A stretch of 64,000 nt of DNA from Billgrantia endophytica (lineage in GTDB: Bacteria; Pseudomonadota; Gammaproteobacteria; Pseudomonadales; Halomonadaceae). The stretch spans positions 30,242 through 94,241 of the forward strand of contig NZ_PNRF01000002.1 of the NCBI RefSeq assembly GCF_002879615.1, read 5' to 3'. The notes under the pieces were generated by a model. It did not search any database. It had not been told where the DNA came from and saw only the letters and a program-made list of their open reading frames with translations. Both the position numbers and the translations under genes were made by a program. Shown here piece by piece: positions 38,722 through 47,688 of this stretch. Within the stretch, counting starts at the first letter, position 1; the number at the start of each line of letters is the position of its first letter.

Positions 38722-40211
38722 TCGAACGCCTGGGGCTGTTGGTTTTCCAGCCGGCACAGCCGGGCAGTGGCTGGGCGGTCATATTGCTGGTGGGGCTGCC
38801 GCTGCTGCTGGGGATACTGGGTGCCATCTGCCGGCCGTCACGAGGCTGGCCCGCGGTGTTCCTGGGGTTGCTGCCGTTCATGGTGGCCGTCTGGCTGCTG
38901 CAGCGGGTTCGGGAACATGGGGTACAGGCCTGGGTGCTGGAGCTTGGCTCCCTCACGTTGCACTGGCGGGCCGATGCCTTGACCCTGTTGCTGTTCATGC
39001 TTACCCAGATCGTGGCGCTGGCCAGCGCCGCCTACGCACCCGCCTATCTACGCGCTGTGGAGGATGCCTCGAAAGGCAGCCTTGTCTGGCTGTGGCCGCT
39101 TCTGGGTACGCTGGTGACCAGCCTGTCCCTCATCTGGCTGGCCGCCGACCTGTTGGCACTCTACATAGGGCTGGAATTGATGGGGCTCACGGCTGTGGGG
39201 CTGATGCTATTGCCCGGCCGCGTCGAGGCCCTGGCCGCTGGTATGCGTTACCTGCTGCTGGCACTGGTGGGTTCCCTGGCGTTCCTGATGGGCGTGACGT
39301 TGCTGCTGGGCGCCTGGGGACGGTTGGACCTGGTGGGCCTGGCGGCGGTATCCGAACCTGGGCCGGTGCTATGGGTGGCAATGGCACTGCTGAGCGGTGG
39401 CCTGCTGCTCAAGGCGGCGGCCTTTCCCCTGCATGCCTGGCTGGCGCCGGTACATGCGTCTGCCTGGACACCGGTCAGCGCCCTGCATGCGGCGCTGGTG
39501 ATCAAGGCCTCGTTCTTCATTGCCCTGCAGCTGTGGCTGGTGCTGGTGCCCGACGCGGCCGTCGCCGCCCGGCTGGTGGGCGGCATGGGGGCCGCGGCGG
39601 TGATATGGGGCGGGCTGATGGCCTGGCGGGCCGCCAAGCTCAAGGATGTGGTGGCGTGGTCCACCGTGGCCCAACTCGGCTATCTGCTGCTGGGGTTTCC
39701 GCTGCTCATCGGCACCGCGTCAGTCGCCGCCGACATTGCTTGGGAGGGTACCTGGCTGCAGTTGGCCGCCCACAGCCTGGCCAAGGCCGCCATGTTCCTG
39801 GCTGCCGGCAACCTGCTGTTGGCGACCGGCGTCTCCCGGGTAGCGGATCTGGCCGGGGCCAGCCGCCGCTTCCCGCTTTCCCTGCTCAGCTTCGGCATCG
39901 CGGCGATCAGCCTGATCGGGCTGCCGCCCAGTGCCGGTTTTACCGCCAAGTGGCTGCTGCTGCATGCCGCCCTGGCAGCCGGGCAGTGGCCCTGGCTGGT
40001 CGTGCTGGCCATCGGGACCCTGCTCAGCGCCGCCTATGTCTTTCGCGTGTTCCGCTATTCGTTCATCGAGGATGCGCCGCTCCATGACTACCGCCCGGTA
40101 CCCTGGGGAATGGACCTGATTGCCCTGGTGGTGGCATCGTCCTCGCTGCTGCTGGGGCTGCTGGCGGAGTGGCCGCTGGCGCTGCTGCGCCTGGCGGGCG
40201 GGGCGTCATGA
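38718..40211 (+). CDS. Proton-conducting antiporter-like subunit (NuoN/MrpD type), first of three
   Basis: 497 residues from ATG 38718 (ATGA overlap with the preceding gene). About 14 membrane helices with the family core LELMGLTAVGLMLLPGR, KAAAFPLHAWLAPVHASAWTPVSALHAALVIKAS (Lys helices of the proton channel) and LKDVVAWSTVAQLGYLLLGF. These subunits move H+ or Na+ through Mrp antiporters and complex I. In this cluster no hydrophilic or redox subunits accompany them. Confidence 0.85.
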   Translation: MIERLGLLVFQPAQPGSGWAVILLVGLPLLLGILGAICRPSRGWPAVFLGLLPFMVAVWLLQRVREHGVQAWVLELGSLTLHWRADALTLLLFMLTQIVALASAAYAPAYLRAVEDASKGSLVWLWPLLGTLVTSLSLIWLAADLLALYIGLELMGLTAVGLMLLPGRVEALAAGMRYLLLALVGSLAFLMGVTLLLGAWGRLDLVGLAAVSEPGPVLWVAMALLSGGLLLKAAAFPLHAWLAPVHASAWTPVSALHAALVIKASFFIALQLWLVLVPDAAVAARLVGGMGAAAVIWGGLMAWRAAKLKDVVAWSTVAQLGYLLLGFPLLIGTASVAADIAWEGTWLQLAAHSLAKAAMFLAAGNLLLATGVSRVADLAGASRRFPLSLLSFGIAAISLIGLPPSAGFTAKWLLLHAALAAGQWPWLVVLAIGTLLSAAYVFRVFRYSFIEDAPLHDYRPVPWGMDLIALVVASSSLLLGLLAEWPLALLRLAGGAS

Positions 40212-41713
40212 GCCAGGCCTGGCTGCCGCTGGCGACGCTGGCCACCTCCCTGCTGGTGGTGCCGGCCATCTTCGCCCTGCCGGAGCGGGCCTGGCGCGCC
40301 CGTGCGGTGCTGAACCTGTCGGCGGCGCTGGTGAAGCTCGCACTGGTCGCCCTGATGGTGGTGGGGTTCTACCTGGGGCACTCGTTCGAATTCGGCTTCA
40401 CCGTGGTGGACGGCGTCCGCTTCCTGCTCAAGGTGGATGCGCTGGGCCTCACCTTCGCCGGTTTGTCATCGCTTCTCTGGCTGGCCACCACCATCTATGC
40501 CATCGGCTATCTGGAAGACTCGCCCAACCGCAAGCGCTTCTTCGGATTCTTCAGCCTGTGCATTGCCAGCACCGTCGGTATCTCGCTGGCCGGCAACCTG
40601 TTCACCTTCCTGCTCTTCTATGAGTTGCTGACCCTCTCCACCTACCCTCTGGTGGTGCACCGGGGACACCCCAGGGCGCTGGCCGCCGGTTCCCTCTATC
40701 TACGCTACACCCTGACCGGGGGGCTGGTTCTCCTGCTCGGGGTGGTGGCGCTGCATGCGCTGGTGGGGGACATTGCGTTTGGCGACCGGGAGGTGCTGGC
40801 CGATCTCGGCCCCGACTACCATCCGCTGTTGTTCGGGCTTTTCCTCGTGATGCTGCTTGGCCTGGGGGTCAAGGCGGCCCTGGTGCCGCTGCATGGCTGG
40901 CTACCACGGGCCATGGTGGCGCCGGCCCCTGTCAGCGCCCTGCTGCATGCGGTGGCGGTGGTCAAGGCCGGCGCCTTCGGGATCGTGCGTCTGGTCTATG
41001 ATGTCTACGGTATCGACTTGAGCTTCGAACTGGGTCTGCTCACGGTCCTGACGGTGGTGGCGACCATCACGATCCTGTACGGCTCCATCCGTGCCCTGGC
41101 CCAGGAGGAGCTCAAGCCGAGGCTGGCGTTTTCCACGGTGAGCCAGGTTTCCTATATCGTCCTCGGCATCAGCCTGTTCGGCCCCTTCGGCACCATTGCC
41201 GGGCTGGTCCACCTGATGCACCAGGGCCTGATGAAAGTGACGCTGTTCTACTGTGCCGGCAACTATGCCGAGGAGCTTGGCATCCATCGCATCGACGAGC
41301 TCGACGGCGCGGGCCGGCGCATGCCCTTGACCAGCCTGGCCTTTACCGTGGGTGCCTTGGGCATGATTGGCCTGCCACCCGTGGCAGGCTTCGTCAGCAA
41401 GTGGTACCTGGGGCTGGGTGCCGTGCAGGCCGGCATGCCTTGGGTCATTGCGGTGCTGGTGACCAGCAGCCTGCTCAACGCGGCCTATTTCCTGCCGATA
41501 CTGCACCGCCTGTGGTTCCGCCCAGGGCCGGAGCATGGTCGTGGGGAGTGGCCCGAGGAGCGGCACCTGGGGCGCCTCGAAACCAGTGGCTGGCTGCTCT
41601 GGCCAACGGCCGCCACGGCCCTGTTCAGCCTGCTGGCTGGCCTGCTGGCCGGAATGCCCTTCAGTCCGCTGGATCTTGCCGCCATCATGGCCACGGGGGA
41701 GTACCTGCGATGA
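40208..41713 (+). CDS. Proton-conducting antiporter-like subunit (NuoM/MrpD type), second of three
   Basis: 501 residues from ATG 40208 (ATGA overlap). FLLFYELLTLSTYPLVVH, GVKAALVPLHGWLPRAMVAPAPVSALLHAVAVVKAG and LKPRLAFSTVSQVSYIVLGI are the canonical motifs; Glu in the YELLTL helix and the channel Lys residues are kept, so the proton pathway looks intact. It is closer to NuoM than the neighbouring subunits are. Confidence 0.88.
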   Translation: MSQAWLPLATLATSLLVVPAIFALPERAWRARAVLNLSAALVKLALVALMVVGFYLGHSFEFGFTVVDGVRFLLKVDALGLTFAGLSSLLWLATTIYAIGYLEDSPNRKRFFGFFSLCIASTVGISLAGNLFTFLLFYELLTLSTYPLVVHRGHPRALAAGSLYLRYTLTGGLVLLLGVVALHALVGDIAFGDREVLADLGPDYHPLLFGLFLVMLLGLGVKAALVPLHGWLPRAMVAPAPVSALLHAVAVVKAGAFGIVRLVYDVYGIDLSFELGLLTVLTVVATITILYGSIRALAQEELKPRLAFSTVSQVSYIVLGISLFGPFGTIAGLVHLMHQGLMKVTLFYCAGNYAEELGIHRIDELDGAGRRMPLTSLAFTVGALGMIGLPPVAGFVSKWYLGLGAVQAGMPWVIAVLVTSSLLNAAYFLPILHRLWFRPGPEHGRGEWPEERHLGRLETSGWLLWPTAATALFSLLAGLLAGMPFSPLDLAAIMATGEYLR

Positions 41714-43512
41714 CGGAGGCTCTCCCGATGATACTGGCCCTGCTCTGGCCGCTGCTGGTGAGCCTGCGCAATCCGCTGCGGATGCTGATGGAGCATGGTG
41801 CCCTGGGCCGCCCCGGCCATCGGCCGGAACTGCTGGACAGGGTATGGGCCTCGGCTCCCTTGCCGGCGCTTGCCCTGGCCCTGTGGCCAGGCGAGACGGC
41901 GCTGCTGATGGAGGGGTGGTTGCTGGGCGGCCAGTGGCACCTCGACGAGGCTCGCCGCCCCTGGCTGTTGTTCACCTCCCTGCTCTGGATAGCGGCCGGT
42001 GTCTATGCCCGGGGCTACCTGATTGCCGAACAGCAGGCTGCCGAAGCCGGCGATGTCGATGCCTTCCGCCGGCTTCTGGGCCTGGCGCTGCTATGGCCGT
42101 TGACGCTGACCGGCAACCTGCTGCTGATCCTGGCCGAGGACATACCCAGCTTCTACCTGGGCTTCACGGTGATGACCTTTGCCGCCTATGGCCTGGTGGT
42201 GCATGCCGGCCACCATGATGCCCACCTGGGCGGCCGTGCCTACCTGGCCATGGCCCTGTTCGGCGAAGCCCTGATTCTCGGCGGCCTGCTGTGGTCCGCC
42301 GGCACGGCGGATGCGCGCACCCTGAGCGGTCTGCGCGAAGGCATTGCCGAGGCCGAGCAGGGCATGTGGATGGCAACGCTGCTGTGGCTGGGCTTCGGCG
42401 TCAAGGCCGGGGTGGCGGGGCTGCATGTATGGCTACCGTTGGCCCACCCGGTCGCACCCACGCCGGCCAGCGCGGTGCTCAGTGGCGTAATGATCAAGGC
42501 GGGTTTGATCGGCTGGCTGAGCACCTTGCCGCTGGGTGTTCCCCACGCCGGACTCGAGCCGTTGGGCCGGGTGGTGCTGGGCATGGGCCTGGCGGGTGCC
42601 CTGGGCGCCACCTTGCTGGGTATCGTCCAGCGACACCCCAAGGCGGTGCTGGCCTATTCCAGTGTCAGCCAGATGGGCATGATCACGACGCTGGTGGGAA
42701 TTGGCCTTCTGGAACCGGCCCTGTGGCCGGCTCTGTCGGTGGCCGTCGTGCTGTTCGCGGCCCACCACGGGATGACCAAGGGCGCGCTATTCCTTGGCGT
42801 CGGCATCAGCGAGCACCCGCCCCGGTTGCCCACCTGGCTGCTCTGGTCGCTGCTGTCGCTGCCTGCGCTGTCGCTGACAGGCGCGCTGGCCTCGGGCCTG
42901 GCCGCGAAGTGGAGCATGAAGAGTGTCCTCTACGACGGTGGCCATGGCCTCCTGGTGACCTGGCTGAGCCTGGCCGCGGTGGGGACCACGCTGTTGATGG
43001 CGCGAGCCCTATGGCGCCAATGGTGCGAGCGGGGACATCACACCATTCCCTGGCGAGCCCCCATGCCACTGTCCTGGCTATTCGTGGTGCTCGGTGCCGC
43101 CGGCGTGCCGCTCTGGTTACCGCTGGCCGGAATGGGGGCGACATGGCCTCCACTGGCTGAACTGCCCGGGCTGCTCTGGCCGACACTGGTGGGTCTGGTG
43201 CTGGCGTGTCTGGCCGTGGCGGGTGCCGCCACCGTTCGAGGGAAGTGGCGGGTCAAGCGACGGCTACTGCCGGGGGATCTATGGTGGCTCTATGCCGCCC
43301 TGTCCCGCCGGGGGCTGGCCATGCTGGCGAAGGGCAGCAGGAACATGGAATCACGGGCCTCGCGGCTGCGCGCCCGGCTGGTGGAAAAAGAGGAGCGTGT
43401 GGTCGCAAGGCTCGGTGACGTGACCCGTTACGAGCGCGGCTTCCGACGACTGGCCGTGCCGCTGATGATCGGTGTGGCCGTTCTGCTGCTGGTGGGGTTC
43501 TGGCTGGAGTAG
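41710..43512 (+). CDS. Proton-conducting antiporter-like subunit (NuoL/MrpA-N type), third of three
   Basis: 600 residues from ATG 41710 (ATGA overlap). The antiporter core has GVKAGVAGLHVWLPLAHPVAPTPASAVLSGVMIKAG and KAVLAYSSVSQMGMITTLVG. A longer C-terminus adds two helices, a cytosolic segment rich in Arg (ESRASRLRARLVEKEERVVARL), and a last membrane helix VPLMIGVAVLLLVGFWLE, loosely recalling the lateral helix and anchor of NuoL. It is the last gene of the module. Its stop is 33 bp from the convergent phoH-like gene. Confidence 0.83.
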   Translation: MTEALPMILALLWPLLVSLRNPLRMLMEHGALGRPGHRPELLDRVWASAPLPALALALWPGETALLMEGWLLGGQWHLDEARRPWLLFTSLLWIAAGVYARGYLIAEQQAAEAGDVDAFRRLLGLALLWPLTLTGNLLLILAEDIPSFYLGFTVMTFAAYGLVVHAGHHDAHLGGRAYLAMALFGEALILGGLLWSAGTADARTLSGLREGIAEAEQGMWMATLLWLGFGVKAGVAGLHVWLPLAHPVAPTPASAVLSGVMIKAGLIGWLSTLPLGVPHAGLEPLGRVVLGMGLAGALGATLLGIVQRHPKAVLAYSSVSQMGMITTLVGIGLLEPALWPALSVAVVLFAAHHGMTKGALFLGVGISEHPPRLPTWLLWSLLSLPALSLTGALASGLAAKWSMKSVLYDGGHGLLVTWLSLAAVGTTLLMARALWRQWCERGHHTIPWRAPMPLSWLFVVLGAAGVPLWLPLAGMGATWPPLAELPGLLWPTLVGLVLACLAVAGAATVRGKWRVKRRLLPGDLWWLYAALSRRGLAMLAKGSRNMESRASRLRARLVEKEERVVARLGDVTRYERGFRRLAVPLMIGVAVLLLVGFWLE

Positions 43513-43545
43513 GACGGGCCTGACTCCAGCCGGGTCGTCGGTGCC

Positions 43546-44961
43546 TCAGAGCAGTTCTTCGCCGGCCAGGGCCAGGCGCGAACGCTCCACGCTCCTCAGG
43601 GTGACATGGCTGGCATGGGCCCAGTCGCGAAAGCGCTGGACCACGGCTGCCATGCCGCAGGTGTTGGCGGTCAGGTAGGGGGTGTCGATCTGCCCGACAT
43701 TGCCCAGGCAGACAATCTTGGTGTTGCGTCCCGCCCGGGTTATCAACGCCTTGAGCTGCTTGGGCGTGAAGTTCTGGGCCTCGTCGATGATCAGGAAGGT
43801 ATCGTTCAGGGTCCGGCCGCGCATGAAGCCGGGGGCCCGGATCTGCACCCGCGAGCCGATCAGCGTGCGGGTGGCATCCTCGCTCCAGCTGGTGCTGCCG
43901 TCGTGCTCGTCGCGCAGCAGGTTGTCCATGTTGTCGTGGAAGGCCCCCATCCAGGGCGACATCTTTTCCTCCTCGGTGCCGGGCAGGAAGCCGATGTCCT
44001 CGCTCATCGAGATCGGCGCCCGGGTGAAGACGATACGCTCGAAACGCTTGGTATCCAGGGTCTGCTGGAAGGCGGCCGCCAGGGTCATGTAGGTCTTGCC
44101 GGTACCGGCGCTGCCGGCGATGGTCACCAGGTCGATGTCATCGTCCATCAGCAGGTTGAGGGCGAAGTTCTGGCGACTGTCGTGGGCGTGAACGCCCCAG
44201 GCGCCCGCCTTGTGGCGGTAGTTGGTGAGCAGTTGCAGCCGGGCATGGTTGGGGCCCAGCTCGCGTATGATGGCTTCGAAGGCGGCGCCGTTCTCGCTGT
44301 CGGAAACCAGCATGCCCAGATGCCAGTCACTGGGCGGACGACCCTCCAGGCGGTAGAAGGTGTGGTGGTCGACACGCTCCACCTCGACGTTGACTTCCAA
44401 CTGATCCCAGGGGCCGTTGCCGCCCGATTCGGTGTCGGGGTAGATGCGCACGCCGTCGGGCATGGCGTCGCTGTCGCTGAAGGCGCGGTCGGTCAGGTAG
44501 TCCTCGACCGGCATACGCAAGGCGGCGGCCTTGACGCGCAGGTTGATGTCCTTGGTGACCAGGATCACCGAGGCATCGGGACGCTCATCACGCAGTCGGC
44601 AGGTTTCCGCCAGCAGATGGTTGTCGGGGTTGTCCTCGAGGTGCTCGAGGGGCTTCAGGTCGGGGTAGCAGAGAAAACGCAGCCGCCCCAGCGGGACGCC
44701 ACCGGCACGGGGGATGGGTATGCCCTGCTGGATTTCGTCGAAGGAGACCTCGCTGGTGAGGTCGGAGAGAGTGCGGCTGACCTGGCGGGCGGTGCGGGCG
44801 ATCTCTCGCAGGCCGTTCTTGTGCTTGTCGAGCTCCTCGAGCACGGTCATGGGAATGACCACCTCGTGTTCCTCGAACTGGTACAGGGCAGCGGGGTCAT
44901 GTATCAGGACATTCGTATCCAGTACATAGAGCCGCTTGGCTTTCTTATCGAGTCGGACCAT
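43546..44961 (-). CDS. PhoH-family ATPase with N-terminal PIN domain (YlaK type)
   Basis: 471 residues. ATG 44961 is used because AGGAG lies about 10 nt upstream; a frame 15 codons longer has no site. The N-terminal PIN domain (about 5-130) shows YVLDTNVLIHDP and other acidic residues for Mg2+-dependent RNase activity. The PhoH domain (about 240-465) has Walker A GSAGTGKTYMTLAAAF, FTRAPISMSEDIGFLPGTEEEKM, and Walker B FLIIDEAQNFT. PIN-PhoH proteins are ATP-driven RNA helicase/RNases, in some species part of toxin-antitoxin-like loci; no antitoxin is adjacent. It is monocistronic and convergent with the antiporter operon. Confidence 0.92.
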   Translation of the reverse strand: MVRLDKKAKRLYVLDTNVLIHDPAALYQFEEHEVVIPMTVLEELDKHKNGLREIARTARQVSRTLSDLTSEVSFDEIQQGIPIPRAGGVPLGRLRFLCYPDLKPLEHLEDNPDNHLLAETCRLRDERPDASVILVTKDINLRVKAAALRMPVEDYLTDRAFSDSDAMPDGVRIYPDTESGGNGPWDQLEVNVEVERVDHHTFYRLEGRPPSDWHLGMLVSDSENGAAFEAIIRELGPNHARLQLLTNYRHKAGAWGVHAHDSRQNFALNLLMDDDIDLVTIAGSAGTGKTYMTLAAAFQQTLDTKRFERIVFTRAPISMSEDIGFLPGTEEEKMSPWMGAFHDNMDNLLRDEHDGSTSWSEDATRTLIGSRVQIRAPGFMRGRTLNDTFLIIDEAQNFTPKQLKALITRAGRNTKIVCLGNVGQIDTPYLTANTCGMAAVVQRFRDWAHASHVTLRSVERSRLALAGEELL

Positions 44962-45253
44962 CGGGGCAACGCTCCTGAGTAGACGGCACCTTCGACACCG
45001 GCCCACTTGCCTTCCCGTCGTTTGACAGTCCGGCGCTTGGCATGGCCAGTGTCACCTACGATAAGGCTGGTTCCTCCTCTTCAACCGTCGTCCTGACGTT
45101 TGACCCTAGCATGGAGCCTTCGGCTCCCGGCCGCCATTCAGACGCTTCAACGCTTTGTGTCAGTTTCCTTAACTTCCGGCATGACGACGGGCGACCGCTG
45201 TCGCTGCGGGTGGTCATTTCGTGATGGCCGAGGGTCCCACGTCGGCTGATCGG

Positions 45254-45469
45254 TCAAGCGTTCCGGCGCAACGGGTCGAGCAGCCCGCCGAGGCTGTTAT
45301 GGTCGATCTCGTGCATCAGGTACAGCAGCCGGCCGATCTCGCCGGGCGGGAAGCCCTCCCGGGCGAACCAGTTCAGATAGGGGCCGGGCAGGTCGGCAAT
45401 CAGCCAGCCCTCGTACTTGCCGAACGGCATCCTGCGGGTGACCAGCGTTTCCAGATCCTCGGGGTTCAC
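45254..45469 (-). CDS. DUF3820 family protein
   Basis: 71 residues. MPFGKYEGWLIADLPGPYLNWFAREGFPPGEIG is the DUF3820 signature (MPFGKYKG...DLPxxYLxWF). The family is small, soluble and widespread in gammaproteobacteria, sometimes named a putative quorum-sensing-regulated factor, with no firm biochemical role. It stands alone; the 292 bp to the phoH-like gene show no other gene. Confidence 0.85.
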   Translation of the reverse strand: MNPEDLETLVTRRMPFGKYEGWLIADLPGPYLNWFAREGFPPGEIGRLLYLMHEIDHNSLGGLLDPLRRNA

Positions 45470-45613
45470 TCCTTGTCGCTCCTTTGCTATCTATAGTGTG
45501 GGGGCTTGTGCCGTGGCGACACTCTACGACGTCGGGCCGTCGCTCGCCAGCCGTCGCCGTGGCCCGTTCCGGCACCTGCTATCCTGCAAAGGAACAGACA
45601 GCAAGGAGAATTC

Positions 45614-45712
45614 ATGACAACACTGGTCATTGGTGCCGACGGCCAGATTGGCCGCCAGCTGTATGAACTGGCGAAGCAGGCAGGCGAGCCCATGCGGGCG
45701 GCGGCTGACTGA
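45614..45712 (+). pseudogene. N-terminal stub of a Rossmann-fold NAD(P)-binding protein
   Basis: A 32-residue frame beginning MTTLVIGADGQIGRQLYELA with a good AGGAG site 7 nt upstream. GADGQIGRQL is the NAD(P)-binding turn of atypical SDR/NmrA-like epimerases, but the frame stops right after RAAAD and the rest of a normal 200-residue protein is missing. The intact ribosome site and start suggest a recent 3' deletion; the following PPOX gene starts 20 bp later. Confidence 0.65.
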
Positions 45713-45732
45713 CGAGCCGGAGGGAGGCCCGT

Positions 45733-46200
45733 ATGTTGACGGATGAAATCAGGGAATCCATCCAGCGCAGCGTGCTGTGCTGGCTCGCCACGGTGGACCG
45801 TGAAGGTTGCCCAAACGTCACGCCCAAGGAGATCTTCGCCGCCCATGGCGACGAACGCCTGGTCATCGCCAACATTGCCTCGCCCGGCAGTGCGCGCAAC
45901 CTGCTCGGCAACGCGAACGTCTGCGTGAGTTTTGTCGATATCTTCGTGCAAAAGGGCTTCAAGCTGCTTGGCAAGGGGAGCGTGGTACGCAAGGACGATC
46001 CTCGCTATGGGGAACTTGCCGAGCCTCTGGAAGCGTTGACCCAGGGGTTGTATCCCATCCATAGCGTGATCGAAGTTCGCATCGGCAAGGTCGAGCCTAT
46101 CCTGGCGCCCAGCTACCACCTGACGCCGGACGTTACCGAGGCGCAGCAGATCGCGAACGCCATGCTCACCTATGGCGTACAGCCGCGCTGGAATGACTGA
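45733..46200 (+). CDS. Pyridoxamine 5'-phosphate oxidase-family (FMN split-barrel) protein
   Basis: 155 residues, GGAGGGAGG upstream. VLCWLATVDREGCPNVTPKEI, then LVIANIASPGSARNLLGNANVCVSFVDIFVQKGFKLLGKG is the split-barrel pattern of the PNPOx-like family. These bind FMN or F420 and reduce small molecules; the specific reaction is unknown. It is the first of a run of small stress and detoxification genes (45.7-50.1 kb). Confidence 0.85.
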   Translation: MLTDEIRESIQRSVLCWLATVDREGCPNVTPKEIFAAHGDERLVIANIASPGSARNLLGNANVCVSFVDIFVQKGFKLLGKGSVVRKDDPRYGELAEPLEALTQGLYPIHSVIEVRIGKVEPILAPSYHLTPDVTEAQQIANAMLTYGVQPRWND

Positions 46201-46238
46201 ACTCACGCCCATCCGGGCAGGCACATCGGGAATGATCC

Positions 46239-46721
46239 ATGTCGCTGACTATTCGCCATCTCGGGCCTGACGACATCGCGCCGATGGAGGCATTGCTGAC
46301 GCAGTTCGGAGAAGTCTTCAACGACGTGGAGACTTACAGCGGGAATCGCCCTGGTTCGGATTACCTGCGTCGGCTGCTGGGCAGCGATACCTTCATTGCC
46401 CTGGTGGCTTGCAAGGGCGATGAGGTAGTGGGTGGTCTGGCCGCCTATGTGCTGCACAAGTTCGAGCAGGAGCGCAGTGAGATCTATATTTATGATCTGG
46501 CCGTAGCCGGAGCGCACCGGCGGCAGGGCATCGCCACGGCATTGATCCTGCATCTGCAGGGCATCGCCGCTCAGCGTGGTGCCTACGAGGTCTTCGTGCA
46601 GGCGGATCACGGCGATGCTCCTGCCATCGAACTCTATTCCCGGCTCGGCACGCGCGAGGACGTGCTGCATTTCAATATCGCCGTACCAGTGGGGCAAGGG
46701 TCGTCCAGCCGACAACGATAA
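46239..46721 (+). CDS. AAC(3)-I-like aminoglycoside N-acetyltransferase (GNAT)
   Basis: 160 residues. [20 protein letters not shown], then [61 protein letters not shown] and the acetyl-CoA loop [11 protein letters not shown] run along the AAC(3)-Ia enzyme almost motif for motif. AAC(3)-I acetylates gentamicin-type aminoglycosides at the 3-amino group. Codon use and GC content match the host genes, and no attC is adjacent, so this is a chromosomal homologue rather than a captured cassette. Whether it confers resistance is not shown. Confidence 0.85.
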   Translation: MSLTIRHLGPDDIAPMEALLTQFGEVFNDVETYSGNRPGSDYLRRLLGSDTFIALVACKGDEVVGGLAAYVLHKFEQERSEIYIYDLAVAGAHRRQGIATALILHLQGIAAQRGAYEVFVQADHGDAPAIELYSRLGTREDVLHFNIAVPVGQGSSSRQR

Positions 46722-46782
46722 ACGAGACGCTTGCCAGGGAGGGTGCCATGTTCGAGTTGGAAACAGTACGGGAGAGAGCAGC

Positions 46783-47193
46783 ATGAAGCCAAGGATCAGC
46801 ATGATCACGCTCGGCGTCCGCGATCTCGAGGCGTCGATCCGGTTTTACGAAGAAGGGTTGGGTCTGCCGCGCATGGAATCGCCGCCCGAGGTGGCCTTCT
46901 TCACTCTCAACGGCACCTGGCTGGGGCTCTACGGCCGCGAAGCATTGGCCGAGGACGCCGGCGTCTCACCCGAGGGAAGCGGCTTCACCGGCATCGCCCT
47001 GGCGCACAACCTGGCTTCGGAAGCGGAAGTCGACGAGTTGCTGGAACAGGCGGTCGCCGCCGGCGCCAAGCTGGTCAAGCCCGGCCAGAAGGTCTTCTGG
47101 GGCGGCTACTCCGGTTATTTCGCCGACCTGGATGGGTATCTCTGGGAAGTCGCCCACAACCCCTTTGCCTGGGTCGGGCCGAAGGATGAGTAG
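46783..47193 (+). CDS. VOC-family (glyoxalase-like) protein
   Basis: 136 residues. MITLGVRDLEASIRFYEEGL and GGYSGYFADLDGYLWEVAHNP give the two beta-alpha-beta-beta-beta modules of the vicinal oxygen chelate fold. The Glu of LWEVAHNP is a metal-ligand position, but the His usual at the first strand is replaced (MITLGV), so the metal site is atypical. Probable lyase or binding protein for a small electrophile; substrate unknown. GGAGAGAGCAGC precedes the ATG. Confidence 0.85.
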   Translation: MKPRISMITLGVRDLEASIRFYEEGLGLPRMESPPEVAFFTLNGTWLGLYGREALAEDAGVSPEGSGFTGIALAHNLASEAEVDELLEQAVAAGAKLVKPGQKVFWGGYSGYFADLDGYLWEVAHNPFAWVGPKDE

Positions 47194-47310
47194 CCCCGAT
47201 TCGAGTCTGCTGTAGTGTAAGCATGCTAATCTTTATCGCGGGCTTCGAGCGGATGAGCTCTAATCGTTCATTCGCTCGGGGCGCTCTCTTGTACCCGCTA
47301 TGGAGATGGC

Positions 47311-47688
47311 ATGAAGCTGTTGCGCGGTTTCCTGTGGCTACTCGGTTTTCAACTGCTCGGCCATGCCGTCGTCGAGCTGCTTGCCCTGCCGGTTTCCCAT
47401 GCCATGGCGGGGCTTTTGCTGCTGTTGGCATGGCTGTTGGTCAAGCGGCGCCTGAATGAAAGCGTGGCCACCGCGAGCCAGGCGCTGATTCCCCTGCTCG
47501 CCATGCTGATCATGCCCGGCGTGGTGGGGGTGTTCTTTGTTATCGATGAGTTCGCCGGCCACTGGACGGCGGTAATGGTCGCACTGGGGGTGGGCACCTT
47601 TCTCAGCGTGCTCACCTCGCTGTGGCTGATGCTGCGTTTCATGCCCAAGGAAGCCGATGGCGGCGACGAACGGGAGCGCCTGTCTTGA
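47311..47688 (+). CDS. LrgA/CidA-family holin-like membrane protein
   Basis: 125 residues, four membrane helices. GFQLLGHAVVELLALPVSHAMAGLLLL and IPLLAMLIMPGVVGVFFVI are the LrgA/CidA signatures (small-molecule or pyruvate transport, or modulation of murein hydrolases). GGAGATGGC precedes the ATG. It is paired with lrgB by a 4-bp TTGA overlap. Confidence 0.88.
   Translation: MKLLRGFLWLLGFQLLGHAVVELLALPVSHAMAGLLLLLAWLLVKRRLNESVATASQALIPLLAMLIMPGVVGVFFVIDEFAGHWTAVMVALGVGTFLSVLTSLWLMLRFMPKEADGGDERERLS

Noticed and set aside
43606..44982. A 458-residue plus-strand frame opposite the phoH-like gene
   Set aside because: Codon shadow of a strongly conserved ATPase gene.
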